Shown in pieces: positions 18,893-28,147 of a stretch of 64,000 nt of DNA. The notes under the pieces are model-generated. The model searched no databases. It saw nothing but the letters and a program-made list of their open reading frames with translations, and was not told where the DNA came from. The translations under genes were made by a program, and so were the position numbers. Source of the stretch: CAZTUH01 sp964620485 (lineage in GTDB: Bacteria; Pseudomonadota; Gammaproteobacteria; Burkholderiales; Burkholderiaceae_B); the NCBI GenBank assembly GCA_964620485.1, contig CAZUGU010000007.1, forward strand, positions 1 through 64,000. The letters are read 5' to 3'. Numbering within the stretch: the first letter of the stretch is position 1; each line of letters starts with the position of its first letter.

Positions 18893-20185
18893 ATGATTGT
18901 AAGTACAATTATTAGCGTTACTGGTCGTGAAATTCTTGATTCTCGTGGTAATCCTACAATTGAATGTGATGTTGTGCTGAAATCTGGTTCAGTGGGTCGA
19001 GCCTCTATACCGTCAGGCGCGTCTGTTGGTAAATATGAAGCTGTTGAACTACGTGATAATGAAATGGATCGTTATTTTGGAAAAGGTGTTCTAAAATCAG
19101 TAGAAAATATTAATACGGAAATAGCCCAAACTATAGTTGGTTTTGATGCTAGGCATCAAACTTTTATCGATTATACTTTAATTGAATTAGATGGAACAGA
19201 AAACAAAAGCCGGTTAGGAGCCAATTCTATTCTTGCAGTTAGTTTAGCTACTGCTCGAGCAGTAGCTAATGAATTAGGATTATCTCTCTATCGTTACCTT
19301 GGAGGAATCGATCCAGTAAAAATGCCCGTACCTATGATGAACATACTTAATGGAGGAGTACACGCAAATAATAATCTAAATTTTCAAGAATTTATGATTA
19401 TACCAATTGGTGCAAATAGTTTTCGAGAAGCTTTACGATGGGGTGCAGAAATTTTCCATACGTTAAAAAAAATATTTCATGATCAAGGAATTCCTACTAC
19501 AGTAGGTGATGAAGGTGGGTTTGCACCCAATATTAACAATCATGAAAAAGCTATTCAATTAATTCTTCAAGCTGTTATAGAAGCAGGTTATGAACCAGGA
19601 AGTCAAGTGGTTTTAGGTTTAGATTGTGCTAGTTCAGAATTTTATCATAATGGTAAATATATTTTATCTGGAGAAAATGGTCTTATCTTAAGTTCCCAAG
19701 AATTTTCTAATTTTTTAGAAAAATTATGTGAAAAATATCCAATTATTTCGATTGAAGATGGTATGTCTGAAAATGATTTAGAAGGATGGAAATTAATAAC
19801 AAAAAAATTGGGAAGAAAAGTTCAGTTAGTAGGTGATGATTTGTTTGTTACAAATACTAAAATATTGAAAGAAGGTATTAAAAACGGTATTGCTAATTCA
19901 ATTCTCATAAAGATTAATCAGATTGGTACTCTAACAGAGACTTTTGCTGCTATAGAAATGGCTAAATGTTCTGGGTATACATCAATTATCTCACATCGTT
20001 CAGGCGAAACCGAGGATTCAATTATTGCTGATATTGCAGTTGGTAAAAATGTTATGCAGATCAAGACTGGATCTTTGTCTCGTTCAGATAGAATTGCAAA
20101 ATATAATCAATTGCTACGTATTGAACAAGAATTACTGGGAACTACAATATATCCTGGAATTGATGCATTTTTTAATTTGTTTTAA
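18893..20185 (+). CDS. eno: Enolase
   Basis: Interconverts 2-phosphoglycerate and phosphoenolpyruvate in glycolysis. 430 aa, full length. Recognisable motifs: DSRGNPTIECDV near the N-terminus, VGDEGGFAPN (about 204-213), SIEDGMSE for the metal site, LVGDDLFVTN with the catalytic lysine region ILIKINQIGT after it, and SHRSGETEDS (about 365-374). A ribosome site GGAG lies 9 bases before the ATG. ftsB follows 24 bases downstream. Confidence 0.97.
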   Translation: MIVSTIISVTGREILDSRGNPTIECDVVLKSGSVGRASIPSGASVGKYEAVELRDNEMDRYFGKGVLKSVENINTEIAQTIVGFDARHQTFIDYTLIELDGTENKSRLGANSILAVSLATARAVANELGLSLYRYLGGIDPVKMPVPMMNILNGGVHANNNLNFQEFMIIPIGANSFREALRWGAEIFHTLKKIFHDQGIPTTVGDEGGFAPNINNHEKAIQLILQAVIEAGYEPGSQVVLGLDCASSEFYHNGKYILSGENGLILSSQEFSNFLEKLCEKYPIISIEDGMSENDLEGWKLITKKLGRKVQLVGDDLFVTNTKILKEGIKNGIANSILIKINQIGTLTETFAAIEMAKCSGYTSIISHRSGETEDSIIADIAVGKNVMQIKTGSLSRSDRIAKYNQLLRIEQELLGTTIYPGIDAFFNLF

Positions 20186-20209
20186 AACAAATTGACATTT
20201 TAATTATGA

Positions 20210-20506
20210 ATGACACGCTTATCACTAATGATAATATCAATATTGCTAATTATTATCCAGTATCCACTTTGGATTGGTAATACAGGGTGGAGTCAAGTAT
20301 GGTGTTTACAATATAATATTATTCAACAAAATAGAATTAACCAAAGTATTCTGATAAATAATATGAGGCTTGAAGAAAAAATATTAGCATTTCTTCATGA
20401 AGACCCTTATGTATTTGAAGAATATGCTCGCAGTCAATTGGATTTAATGTTTGATAACGAAATATTCGTTTATATCATCCCGAAATCAAAAAATCATTCA
20501 AATTAA
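20210..20506 (+). CDS. ftsB: Cell division protein FtsB
   Basis: Bitopic inner-membrane protein that forms the FtsQ-FtsB-FtsL complex of the divisome. 98 aa. One membrane segment at about residues 5-24 (ISILLIIIQYPLWIG, then GW-QVW typical of FtsB), a helical middle that would form the coiled coil, and the closing EEYARSQLDLMFDNEIFVYI, matching the family EERAR-ELGMI-P-E-FF pattern. It directly follows eno, as in many proteobacteria. Confidence 0.9.
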   Translation: MTRLSLMIISILLIIIQYPLWIGNTGWSQVWCLQYNIIQQNRINQSILINNMRLEEKILAFLHEDPYVFEEYARSQLDLMFDNEIFVYIIPKSKNHSN

Positions 20507-21229
20507 TTAATTCTCTAATAATCACTGAAATTCTTTCAATTCAAGAAATATATTTCTATACTTCAATTTGAATTAAAAATTATCTTTTAAATTACAAATC
20601 ATAGAATGAATATGTAGTAGCGCCGCAACGCCTTTACATAGTTTGCACAGTAATAGAAAAATTCAAATATTGAAGAAATTTAAAAATTAAGTTGATAAAT
20701 AGATCACAACTTTATACACTATTCTGTAAATTGATCATTATAAATAATAAATGAAATTTGATTAAATTTAATTTATTGAAGATACTTATTTAAGTAATTT
20801 TTATTACTATTTAACTTCTAGTATGGAAATATATATTGTTAATCTTTATTGAACTATTGTGTAAAATGACTACTAGTATTGATGAATGAGTATATTTCGA
20901 ATTGAAAATTAATGAATTCAATTGTAGAATGTAAGAAAGTCTTATGTTTTATATTCAAGCGAGGTTGATTTTTTAGATTATTTTTTGTTCATTTATATTA
21001 AAAATATAATATTGAGCTAATGAGTAGAAACTTTTTCGAAAATAATTTGAGTTAAGTCATTACTTATTAATTTAATTTTTTACTTTGATTTTTAACATTC
21101 ATCTAAATCATATTTATGATATATGCATATTATATAACTTATAACAGTTGATTCTATCCAAGTTATTTGCTATTTGTTTGGAACTAACTGATATAAGGAA
21201 AATCATATATATATATTCGGGTTATATAA
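20507..21229. other. Gene-poor stretch before sucA
   Basis: 723 bases without an intact gene. At about 20612-20672 one frame reads NEYVVAPQRLYIVCT, which resembles the end of citrate synthase (NE...RPRQLYTG), the gene usually found right before sucA in Burkholderiales. A stop precedes it and the match is short, so gltA decay is only possible. Confidence 0.5.
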
Positions 21230-21673
21230 ATGTCTTACTTATTTAGTGATAATACTGCTTATATCGAAGTACTCTATGAAGAGTATCTTGAAAATTCAGA
21301 AACAATCTCTGGTGATTGGAAACAATACTTCGATCAATTGCAGGACTTTTCTGAAAAGAATCATAAAAAGCCTATCCCAGATAAAATTTACAAACCTATT
21401 ATTGAGTCACAACAACTTAATAAAAATCTTACTAAGAAGTATAAAGACAAAAAAGATAGTAATCTTTCCATAGAATTTAAACAGGTTTGTATACAATCTT
21501 TAATTTCTGCATATCGTTCATTTGGTATTCTTTGGGCAGATCTTGATCCACTTAATCGACAGGAAAAGATAGATATTCCAGAACTTGAACCATCTTTCTA
21601 TGGACTGACAGAATTTGATCTTGATCAAGAATATACAATCCCCGATACCTATTCAAAAATTTTAACATCATGA
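21230..21673 (+). CDS. sucA: 2-oxoglutarate dehydrogenase E1, N-terminal part (split sucA)
   Basis: First 147 residues of the thiamine-diphosphate E1 component that decarboxylates 2-oxoglutarate in the TCA cycle. It starts MSYLFSDNTAYIEVLYEEYLE, as E1 proteins do, includes the AYRSFGILWADLDPLN segment, and stops after DQEYTIPDTYSKILTS. The stop overlaps the ATG of the catalytic part in an ATGA, in the -1 frame. Nothing appears missing at the joint: the next frame resumes at the expected residue. Either a one-base indel has split the gene (real, or a sequence error after the A5T4 run) or the two parts are made as coupled polypeptides. Confidence 0.88.
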   Translation: MSYLFSDNTAYIEVLYEEYLENSETISGDWKQYFDQLQDFSEKNHKKPIPDKIYKPIIESQQLNKNLTKKYKDKKDSNLSIEFKQVCIQSLISAYRSFGILWADLDPLNRQEKIDIPELEPSFYGLTEFDLDQEYTIPDTYSKILTS

Positions 21674-24081
21674 AACTTCGCGATATTTTGAAAGCCTTAC
21701 GTAACACATACTGCTGTTCGATAGGTGTTGAGTTTATGCATATTTCTGATCCCATTGCAAAAAGATGGATACAAGAAAATATGGAATTAACTCAAGGAAA
21801 GATAGATTTAGATAGTAAAGAAAAACATCATATTCTTCAACAATTGACACAAGCAGAAGGCTTAGAGCGTTTTTTGCATACAAAATATGTAGGTCAAAAA
21901 CGCTTTTCTTTAGAAGGTGGGGAAAGTTTTATTGTATCAATGGATGAAGTTGTAAACCGTGCTGGTTTATTAGGAATTCAGGAAATTATTGTTGGTATGG
22001 CCCATCGTGGTCGTTTAAATATGTTAGTTAATATTATGGGTAAGATGCCTTGTGATTTATTTGCAGAATTTGAAGGTAAACATGCACAAGATTTAAGCGA
22101 TGGTGATGTTAAATATCACAATGGATTTTCTAGTGATCTAAACACTCCTGGAGGTCCGATTCACTTATCTTTAGCATTTAATCCATCCCACTTAGAAATT
22201 GTTAATCCTGTAGTTGAAGGTAGTACACGTGCTAGGCAGGAACGTCGAGGTGATATTAAAGGGAAACAAGTTCTTCCTATTTTAGTTCATGGTGATGCAG
22301 CGTTTGCTGGGCAAGGTGTAGTTATGGAGACGCTTAATTTAGCACAAACACGTGGTTATGGTACAGGTGGTACTATACATATAGTCATTAATAACCAGAT
22401 TGGTTTTACTACTTCTGATCCGCGTGATTCCCGCTCTTCACTTTATTGTACTGATGTAGTTAAAATGATCGAAGCACCAGTTTTTCATGTAAATGGGGAT
22501 GATCCAGAATCAGTAGTTTTTGTAACACGGTTAGCCTTAGACTATCGCATGCGGTTTGGATATGATGTAGTAATTGATATTGTATGTTTTAGGAAACTTG
22601 GACATAATGAACAGGATACTCCGGCTTTGACACAACCGTTAATGTATAAGCGTATTGGATCTCATTGTGGTGTTAGAAAATTATATGCAAGCAAACTTGT
22701 ATCGCAAAATATTTTAACTGAAGAAACTGTAAAAAAGCTAGTAAAAGATTATCGAGATCTTATGGAAGATGGACAACGTACCATCGAACCAATTCTAACT
22801 GGTTATAGAAATCAATATTCTGTTGATTGGGCGCCTTTTCTTAAGTCTGAATGGAATGAGCATATTAATACTGCTGTTGAAATTTCTAAATTGAAAAAAA
22901 TTGGTCAGTATATTACTACTGTGCCAAATGGTTTCACGCTTCATCCTTTAGTTGTAAAATTATTACATGAACGTCGCCGAATGATTGATGGTACAATTCA
23001 TGTAGATTGGGGCATGGGTGAACATCTTGCTTTTGCTACATTATTAGAATCAGGTTATCCTATTCGAATAACAGGACAAGATTCAGGTCGTGGAACTTTT
23101 ACACATCGTCACGCAGTCTTGCATGATCAAAATCGAGAACGTTGGGATGATGGAACTTATATACCGCTTCAGAATATCTCTAAAGATCAAGCTTCATTTA
23201 CCGTTATTGATTCTGTTTTATCTGAAGAAGCTGTACTTGGATTTGAATATGGTTATTCTTGTTCTGAACCTAATACATTAACTATTTGGGAAGCACAATT
23301 TGGTGATTTTGTTAATGGAGCTCAGGTTGTTATTGATCAATTTATTAGTTCTGGAGAAGCTAAATGGGGACGTCAATCAGGACTAACACTGATGTTGCCA
23401 CATGGTTATGAAGGTCAAGGTCCAGAACATTCTTCTGGACGTATTGAACGTTTCTTACAATTATGTTCTGATAATAATATTCAAGTTGTCCAACCGACTA
23501 CTGCGTCTCAAATTTTTCATGTCTTGCGACGACAGATGATTCGTCAATTTCGGAAACCATTGATAATTTTTACTCCTAAATCTTTATTACGTAATAAATC
23601 AGCCAGTTCTTCTTTAACTAATTTTTCAAATGATTATTTTCGTACTATAATCGGAGAAATAGAAGATATAACCGTAGATATAGTAAAATCTGTTAAGCGT
23701 GTACTGGTATGTTCAGGTAAAATATATTATGATCTATTGAATGCTCGTAAAGAATATTTAAAAATACTTGGTTACGTAGTAATTATCCGAATTGAACAGC
23801 TTTATCCATTTTCTAGAAAAATATTTGAAATGGAATTATTTAAATATCCGAATGTTACAGAAATTATTTGGGTACAAGATGAACCAAAAAATCAAGGTCC
23901 ATGGTTTTATGTACTTCATCATTTATATCAGAGCATGAAAAAGGGTCAAAAGCTTGGTTATGCTGGTCGTAATTCTTCAGCATCACCTGCTGTAGGTTAC
24001 TTAGTTAAACATCTAGAACAGCAAAAAAAATTGGTAGAACAAGCTTTTTCTACTGAATTTAAAGTTGAGTTTACAAGATAG
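21670..24081 (+). CDS. sucA: 2-oxoglutarate dehydrogenase E1, catalytic part (split sucA)
   Basis: 803 residues covering the rest of E1, from MKLRDILKALRNTYC to the C-terminus. The thiamine-diphosphate domain has GMAHRGRLNML (about 111-121), HGDAAFAGQG and the cofactor segment with VNGDDPESV; the transketolase-like domain has GQDSGRGTFTHRHA (about 460-473) and LMLPHGYEGQGPEHSS. Together with the preceding 147 residues the total is about 950, the normal SucA length. sucB and lpd follow on the same strand, so the complex is otherwise complete. Confidence 0.92.
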   Translation: MKLRDILKALRNTYCCSIGVEFMHISDPIAKRWIQENMELTQGKIDLDSKEKHHILQQLTQAEGLERFLHTKYVGQKRFSLEGGESFIVSMDEVVNRAGLLGIQEIIVGMAHRGRLNMLVNIMGKMPCDLFAEFEGKHAQDLSDGDVKYHNGFSSDLNTPGGPIHLSLAFNPSHLEIVNPVVEGSTRARQERRGDIKGKQVLPILVHGDAAFAGQGVVMETLNLAQTRGYGTGGTIHIVINNQIGFTTSDPRDSRSSLYCTDVVKMIEAPVFHVNGDDPESVVFVTRLALDYRMRFGYDVVIDIVCFRKLGHNEQDTPALTQPLMYKRIGSHCGVRKLYASKLVSQNILTEETVKKLVKDYRDLMEDGQRTIEPILTGYRNQYSVDWAPFLKSEWNEHINTAVEISKLKKIGQYITTVPNGFTLHPLVVKLLHERRRMIDGTIHVDWGMGEHLAFATLLESGYPIRITGQDSGRGTFTHRHAVLHDQNRERWDDGTYIPLQNISKDQASFTVIDSVLSEEAVLGFEYGYSCSEPNTLTIWEAQFGDFVNGAQVVIDQFISSGEAKWGRQSGLTLMLPHGYEGQGPEHSSGRIERFLQLCSDNNIQVVQPTTASQIFHVLRRQMIRQFRKPLIIFTPKSLLRNKSASSSLTNFSNDYFRTIIGEIEDITVDIVKSVKRVLVCSGKIYYDLLNARKEYLKILGYVVIIRIEQLYPFSRKIFEMELFKYPNVTEIIWVQDEPKNQGPWFYVLHHLYQSMKKGQKLGYAGRNSSASPAVGYLVKHLEQQKKLVEQAFSTEFKVEFTR

Positions 24082-24158
24082 ATTCCAGCTTAGACCAAAG
24101 TTATTTTTTTTATATTATTACCATTTTTTAATTTAACTTACTAAGATATTCTACTATT

Positions 24159-25373
24159 ATGGCTATTCTCGATGTTGTAGTACCTCAACTTTCCGAATCC
24201 GTTTCAGAAGCAACCATGCTTACCTGGAAAAAAAAACCAGGCTCTGCTGTTGAAATTGATGAAATTTTAATAGAAGTTGAAACAGATAAGGTGGTATTAG
24301 AAATTCCAGCTCCTGCTTCAGGAATTTTAATTGAAATTATTAAAGATGATGAGAGTATTGTAAAATCAGGAGAAGTAATAGCACGCATTGATACTCTTTC
24401 TAAGACAATCGTTCCTAGTCAATCTACAGACATAAATTCTGATTCTATACCAGAAAAAATACCCAATTCCTTAAAAAAGGTTACTGCCTCACCTTCTGCA
24501 ACTAAGATTTTGTTAGAAAAGGGATTAGATGTTAATAAAATTTCCGGAACTGGTCCGGATGGGCGAATTATAAAAGCTGATGCTATCGATGCAAAAACTG
24601 ATGCTATCGGTACTATAGAATCAATTACCGAAAAATCAGATGTTCTAACCGAAATTATATCTAATAATGATCAACGTTCCGAAAAACGTGTTCCAATGAG
24701 TAGGCTACGTGCCCGTATTTCTGAAAGATTATTACAATCTCAAAAAGAAAATGCAATTTTGACTACTTTTAATGAAGTTAATATGCAGTCAATAATTAAT
24801 CTACGGTCTAGATATAAAGATAAATTTAGTGAAAAGCATGGAATAAAACTTGGATTTATGTCTTTTTTTGTCAAAGCTGCTATTACTGCATTAAAAAAAT
24901 ATCCGATACTCAATGCATCAGTTGATGGTCAAGATATTGTTTATCATGAATATTTTGATATAGGCATTGCAATTGGTAGTCCAAGAGGTTTAGTTGTTCC
25001 TATTTTACGAAATTCAGATCAGCTTTCTATTTCTGAAATAGAAAAATATATTGCTGATTTTGGTCAGCGTGCATCTGTAGGAAAATTAAGTCTTAGTGAA
25101 ATGACAGGAGGTACTTTTTCAATTTCTAATGGTGGTATATTTGGATCGATGTTATCAACTCCAATTATTAATCCTCCTCAATCTGCAATTTTAGGAATAC
25201 ATCTTACTAAAGAACGTCCAATTGTAGAGAATGGCCAAATTGTGATTCGTCCTATGAATTATTTAGCTATGTCATATGATCATCGTATTATTGATGGTCG
25301 TGAAGCAGTTCTAGGTTTAGTATCTATAAAAGATGCATTGGAAGATCCACAACGTTTACTATTAGATTTATAA
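24159..25373 (+). CDS. sucB: Dihydrolipoyl succinyltransferase (E2 of 2-oxoglutarate dehydrogenase)
   Basis: Core subunit that transfers succinyl to CoA. 404 aa. One lipoyl domain at residues 1-77 with the lipoylated lysine in EVETDKVVLEI (Lys44), an acidic/serine linker, a peripheral E1/E3-binding domain at about 108-145 (SPSATKILLEKGLDVNKI), and the catalytic domain from about 170 ending with the active-site SYDHRIIDGREA. It sits between sucA and lpd. Confidence 0.96.
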   Translation: MAILDVVVPQLSESVSEATMLTWKKKPGSAVEIDEILIEVETDKVVLEIPAPASGILIEIIKDDESIVKSGEVIARIDTLSKTIVPSQSTDINSDSIPEKIPNSLKKVTASPSATKILLEKGLDVNKISGTGPDGRIIKADAIDAKTDAIGTIESITEKSDVLTEIISNNDQRSEKRVPMSRLRARISERLLQSQKENAILTTFNEVNMQSIINLRSRYKDKFSEKHGIKLGFMSFFVKAAITALKKYPILNASVDGQDIVYHEYFDIGIAIGSPRGLVVPILRNSDQLSISEIEKYIADFGQRASVGKLSLSEMTGGTFSISNGGIFGSMLSTPIINPPQSAILGIHLTKERPIVENGQIVIRPMNYLAMSYDHRIIDGREAVLGLVSIKDALEDPQRLLLDL

Positions 25374-25554
25374 GTAAACTTATAAAAAACTTATTTCATG
25401 TAAGTATATCGTCTTTTAATGTGTTTTGTGTTTTTTATGATTAATATAAAAAACAGGATTAAATTTATAAAATTTTAAGACCACTCTTTAATTTTTTTAT
25501 CTAATAGTAGTCTTAAACTATTTTGTATTTATTAATTTTCATAGTGGAAATATT

Positions 25555-26985
25555 ATGATCAAAGAATTTGACCTTATTGTTATTGGTGCTGGACCTGGTG
25601 GTTATACCGCAGCAATTCGTGCAGCTCAATTAGGCATGTCAGTTGCATGTATTGATTCTTGGCAGGATAAAAACGGGAAATCTGCACTTGGTGGAACTTG
25701 TACCAATGTTGGATGTATTCCATCTAAAGCTTTATTAGCATCTTCTGAGTTATTTGAAAAATCACTCTATCATTTTTCAGAACATGGTATTGACATTCAG
25801 AAACCAATTCTAAAATTAGAAGCTTTGATAGCTAGAAAAAATTCTATTATAAAACAGAATAATGAAGGAATTTCATATTTATTTAGAAAAAATAAAGTTA
25901 ATTTTTTTTATGGTCATGCTTATTTAATAGGTCAAAATTCTAGTAAGAAATGGTCAATTGGAATTAAAGGTTCTGAAAAATTTGATCTATTAGCTAAGTA
26001 TGTATTGTTAGCAACTGGTTCCTCTGCGCGTAAATTGCAAAATTTATCATTTGATGAAAATTTAATACTATCTAATATAGGATCTTTAGATATGAAAGTT
26101 ATTCCTAAAAGATTAGGAATAATTGGTTCTGGAGTTATAGGTTTAGAAATTGGTAGTGTTTGGCGCAGACTGGGGTCTGAGGTTACTGTTTTAGAAGCTA
26201 GTACTGAATTTTTGCCAACTGCTGATCATCAAATAGCTAAAGAATCTTTCAAAATTTTTAAAAAGCAAGGCTTAAATATTAAAATGGGAGTTAAGGTTAA
26301 TGAAATAATTAAGGGAACTAATTCGGTTAGTGTATCATATCTTGATATAAAAGGTGAGATATCTAAGTTAGAAGTGGATAAGCTTATTATATCAATTGGT
26401 CGTGTTCCTTATACAAATGGTCTTAATGCTGATGCTGTTGGATTAAAGCTTGATGATAATGGTTTTATCATTGTAGATGATCTATGTAAATCAAATTTAG
26501 ATAATATATGGGCAATAGGTGATGTAGTTCGTGGCCCGATGTTAGCGCATAAAGCAGAGGAAGAGGCTATTGCTGTAGTTGAACGCATTGCTAATCAACT
26601 TACTCATGTCAATTTTAATACTATACCGTGGATAATCTATACTACTCCAGAAATTTCTTGGGTAGGAAAAACAGAAAAAATCCTTAAGGAAGAGGGTTAT
26701 AAATACAAAATAGGTAGTTTTCCTTTTTCAGCTAATGGTCGTGCTCGTGCATCAGGAGATACAGATGGATTTGTTAAGATATTAGCTGATAATAAAACAG
26801 ATGAAGTACTTGGTGTACATATATTAGGTCCGTCTGCTTCTGAATTAATTTCCGAAGCAGTTACTATTATGGAATTCCGTGGTGCTTCTGAAGACATCGC
26901 ACGAATTTGTCATGCTCATCCAACTTTCTCTGAAGCTTTAAAAGAAGCTGCATTAGCAGTCGATAAACGTGCTATAAACTTTTAA
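25555..26985 (+). CDS. lpdA: Dihydrolipoyl dehydrogenase (E3)
   Basis: Reoxidises the lipoyl groups of 2-oxoacid dehydrogenases with NAD. 476 aa, full length. FAD site GAGPGGYTAAIRAAQLG near residues 12-28, redox pair GGTCTNVGCIPSKA (about 46-59), NAD site GSGVIGLEIGSVWRRLG (about 192-208), and the dimer-interface catalytic HAHPTFSEALKEAA near the end. It is the third gene of the sucA-sucB-lpd group; a hairpin overlapping the stop may end the message. Confidence 0.96.
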   Translation: MIKEFDLIVIGAGPGGYTAAIRAAQLGMSVACIDSWQDKNGKSALGGTCTNVGCIPSKALLASSELFEKSLYHFSEHGIDIQKPILKLEALIARKNSIIKQNNEGISYLFRKNKVNFFYGHAYLIGQNSSKKWSIGIKGSEKFDLLAKYVLLATGSSARKLQNLSFDENLILSNIGSLDMKVIPKRLGIIGSGVIGLEIGSVWRRLGSEVTVLEASTEFLPTADHQIAKESFKIFKKQGLNIKMGVKVNEIIKGTNSVSVSYLDIKGEISKLEVDKLIISIGRVPYTNGLNADAVGLKLDDNGFIIVDDLCKSNLDNIWAIGDVVRGPMLAHKAEEEAIAVVERIANQLTHVNFNTIPWIIYTTPEISWVGKTEKILKEEGYKYKIGSFPFSANGRARASGDTDGFVKILADNKTDEVLGVHILGPSASELISEAVTIMEFRGASEDIARICHAHPTFSEALKEAALAVDKRAINF

Positions 26986-27018
26986 TATCACTTCTTTGAT
27001 AAAGAAAATTAAAAGTTT
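26976..27018 (+). terminator. Hairpin spanning the lpdA stop
   Basis: Outer 11-bp arms (AAACTTTTAAT and complement) plus an inner stem TTCTTT/AAAGAA. The left arm includes the last lpdA codons. No long T run follows, so termination strength is uncertain. Confidence 0.5.
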
Positions 27019-27047
27019 AGTAAAATCAAAATTTATCATATATCTAT

Positions 27048-28070
27048 ATGAATACTCGTATTTTGACTGGTATTACTACTTCTGGTACTCCACATTTAGG
27101 AAATTATATTGGAGCTATTCAACCTGCTATTAATAATAGCATTCAATCAGGTTTTGATTCGTTCTTCTTTCTTGCGGATTATCATGCTTTAATAAAATGT
27201 ATCGATCATCCGTCAAGAATTTTCAATTCCAGCTTGGAAATTGCTGCTACGTGGCTTGCAGCGGGTCTTGATACCAGTCGTTCTATATTTTATCGTCAAT
27301 CCGATGTGCCTGAAATTTTGGAATTATCTTGGATATTAACTTGTGTAACTTCTAAAGGTATGATGGATCGTGCTCATGCATATAAATCTTTAGTTTATAA
27401 AAATACTATGAGAGGCTTAAGTCCAGATCATGGAATTAGTATGGGATTATTTTCATATCCAATACTAATGGCAGCAGATATTTTACTGTTCAATGCAAAT
27501 ATAGTACCAGTTGGTCAAGATCAAACACAGCATGTGGAAATGGCAAGAGATATAGCCCAACGATTCAATTATTTATATAAAAGTAATTTTTTTATTTTAC
27601 CAAAAATGATTCTTTCTAATAATTCCAAAGTTTTACCTGGTTTAGATGGCCGAAAAATGTCTAAAAGTTATAATAACTACATCCCATTGTTTTCAGGAAA
27701 CTCTAAAGAATTGTACTCATCTATCAGGAAAATTGTTACAGATTCACGAAAACCAGGTGAACCTAAAGATTTTGAAAATTCTCTTATCTATCTATTATAT
27801 CGTGCTTTCGCAACAGAATCAGAATCTATAATCTTTCGAGAAAAACTAATAAATGGAATATCTTGGGGACAAGCAAAAGAAATTCTATATAAATGCTTAG
27901 AAAATAAATTACTTCCAATGCGAAAACATTATGCAGAATTAATTAAAAACCCAAGCAATATTGAAGCTGTTTTAAAAGAGGGCGCATCAAAGGCTAGAAA
28001 GTTAGCAACTCCCTTTATGAAAGAATTACGTCAAATTATCGGTTTAAAGAGATTAAATACCTATTCATAG
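27048..28070 (+). CDS. trpS: Tryptophan--tRNA ligase
   Basis: Class I aminoacyl-tRNA synthetase, 340 aa, full length. The HIGH-like motif is PHLGNYIGAI (residues 15-24) and the KMSKS loop is intact (GRKMSKSYNN, about 201-210). GQDQTQHVEMARDIA is also typical. It stands between lpdA and the convergent bamD. Confidence 0.96.
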   Translation: MNTRILTGITTSGTPHLGNYIGAIQPAINNSIQSGFDSFFFLADYHALIKCIDHPSRIFNSSLEIAATWLAAGLDTSRSIFYRQSDVPEILELSWILTCVTSKGMMDRAHAYKSLVYKNTMRGLSPDHGISMGLFSYPILMAADILLFNANIVPVGQDQTQHVEMARDIAQRFNYLYKSNFFILPKMILSNNSKVLPGLDGRKMSKSYNNYIPLFSGNSKELYSSIRKIVTDSRKPGEPKDFENSLIYLLYRAFATESESIIFREKLINGISWGQAKEILYKCLENKLLPMRKHYAELIKNPSNIEAVLKEGASKARKLATPFMKELRQIIGLKRLNTYS

Positions 28071-28147
28071 AATTAACTAGATAATTATTATTTCTTACTA
28101 CTCCTATTAATAATTTATTGAGATATTTTTTTAATTCTAATTTTATA

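Noticed and set aside
21655..21673. Programmed -1 frameshift site in sucA
   Set aside because: The codons before the joint do not form an X-XXY-YYZ slippery heptamer in the reading frame and no pseudoknot is evident, so a programmed shift is not supported.
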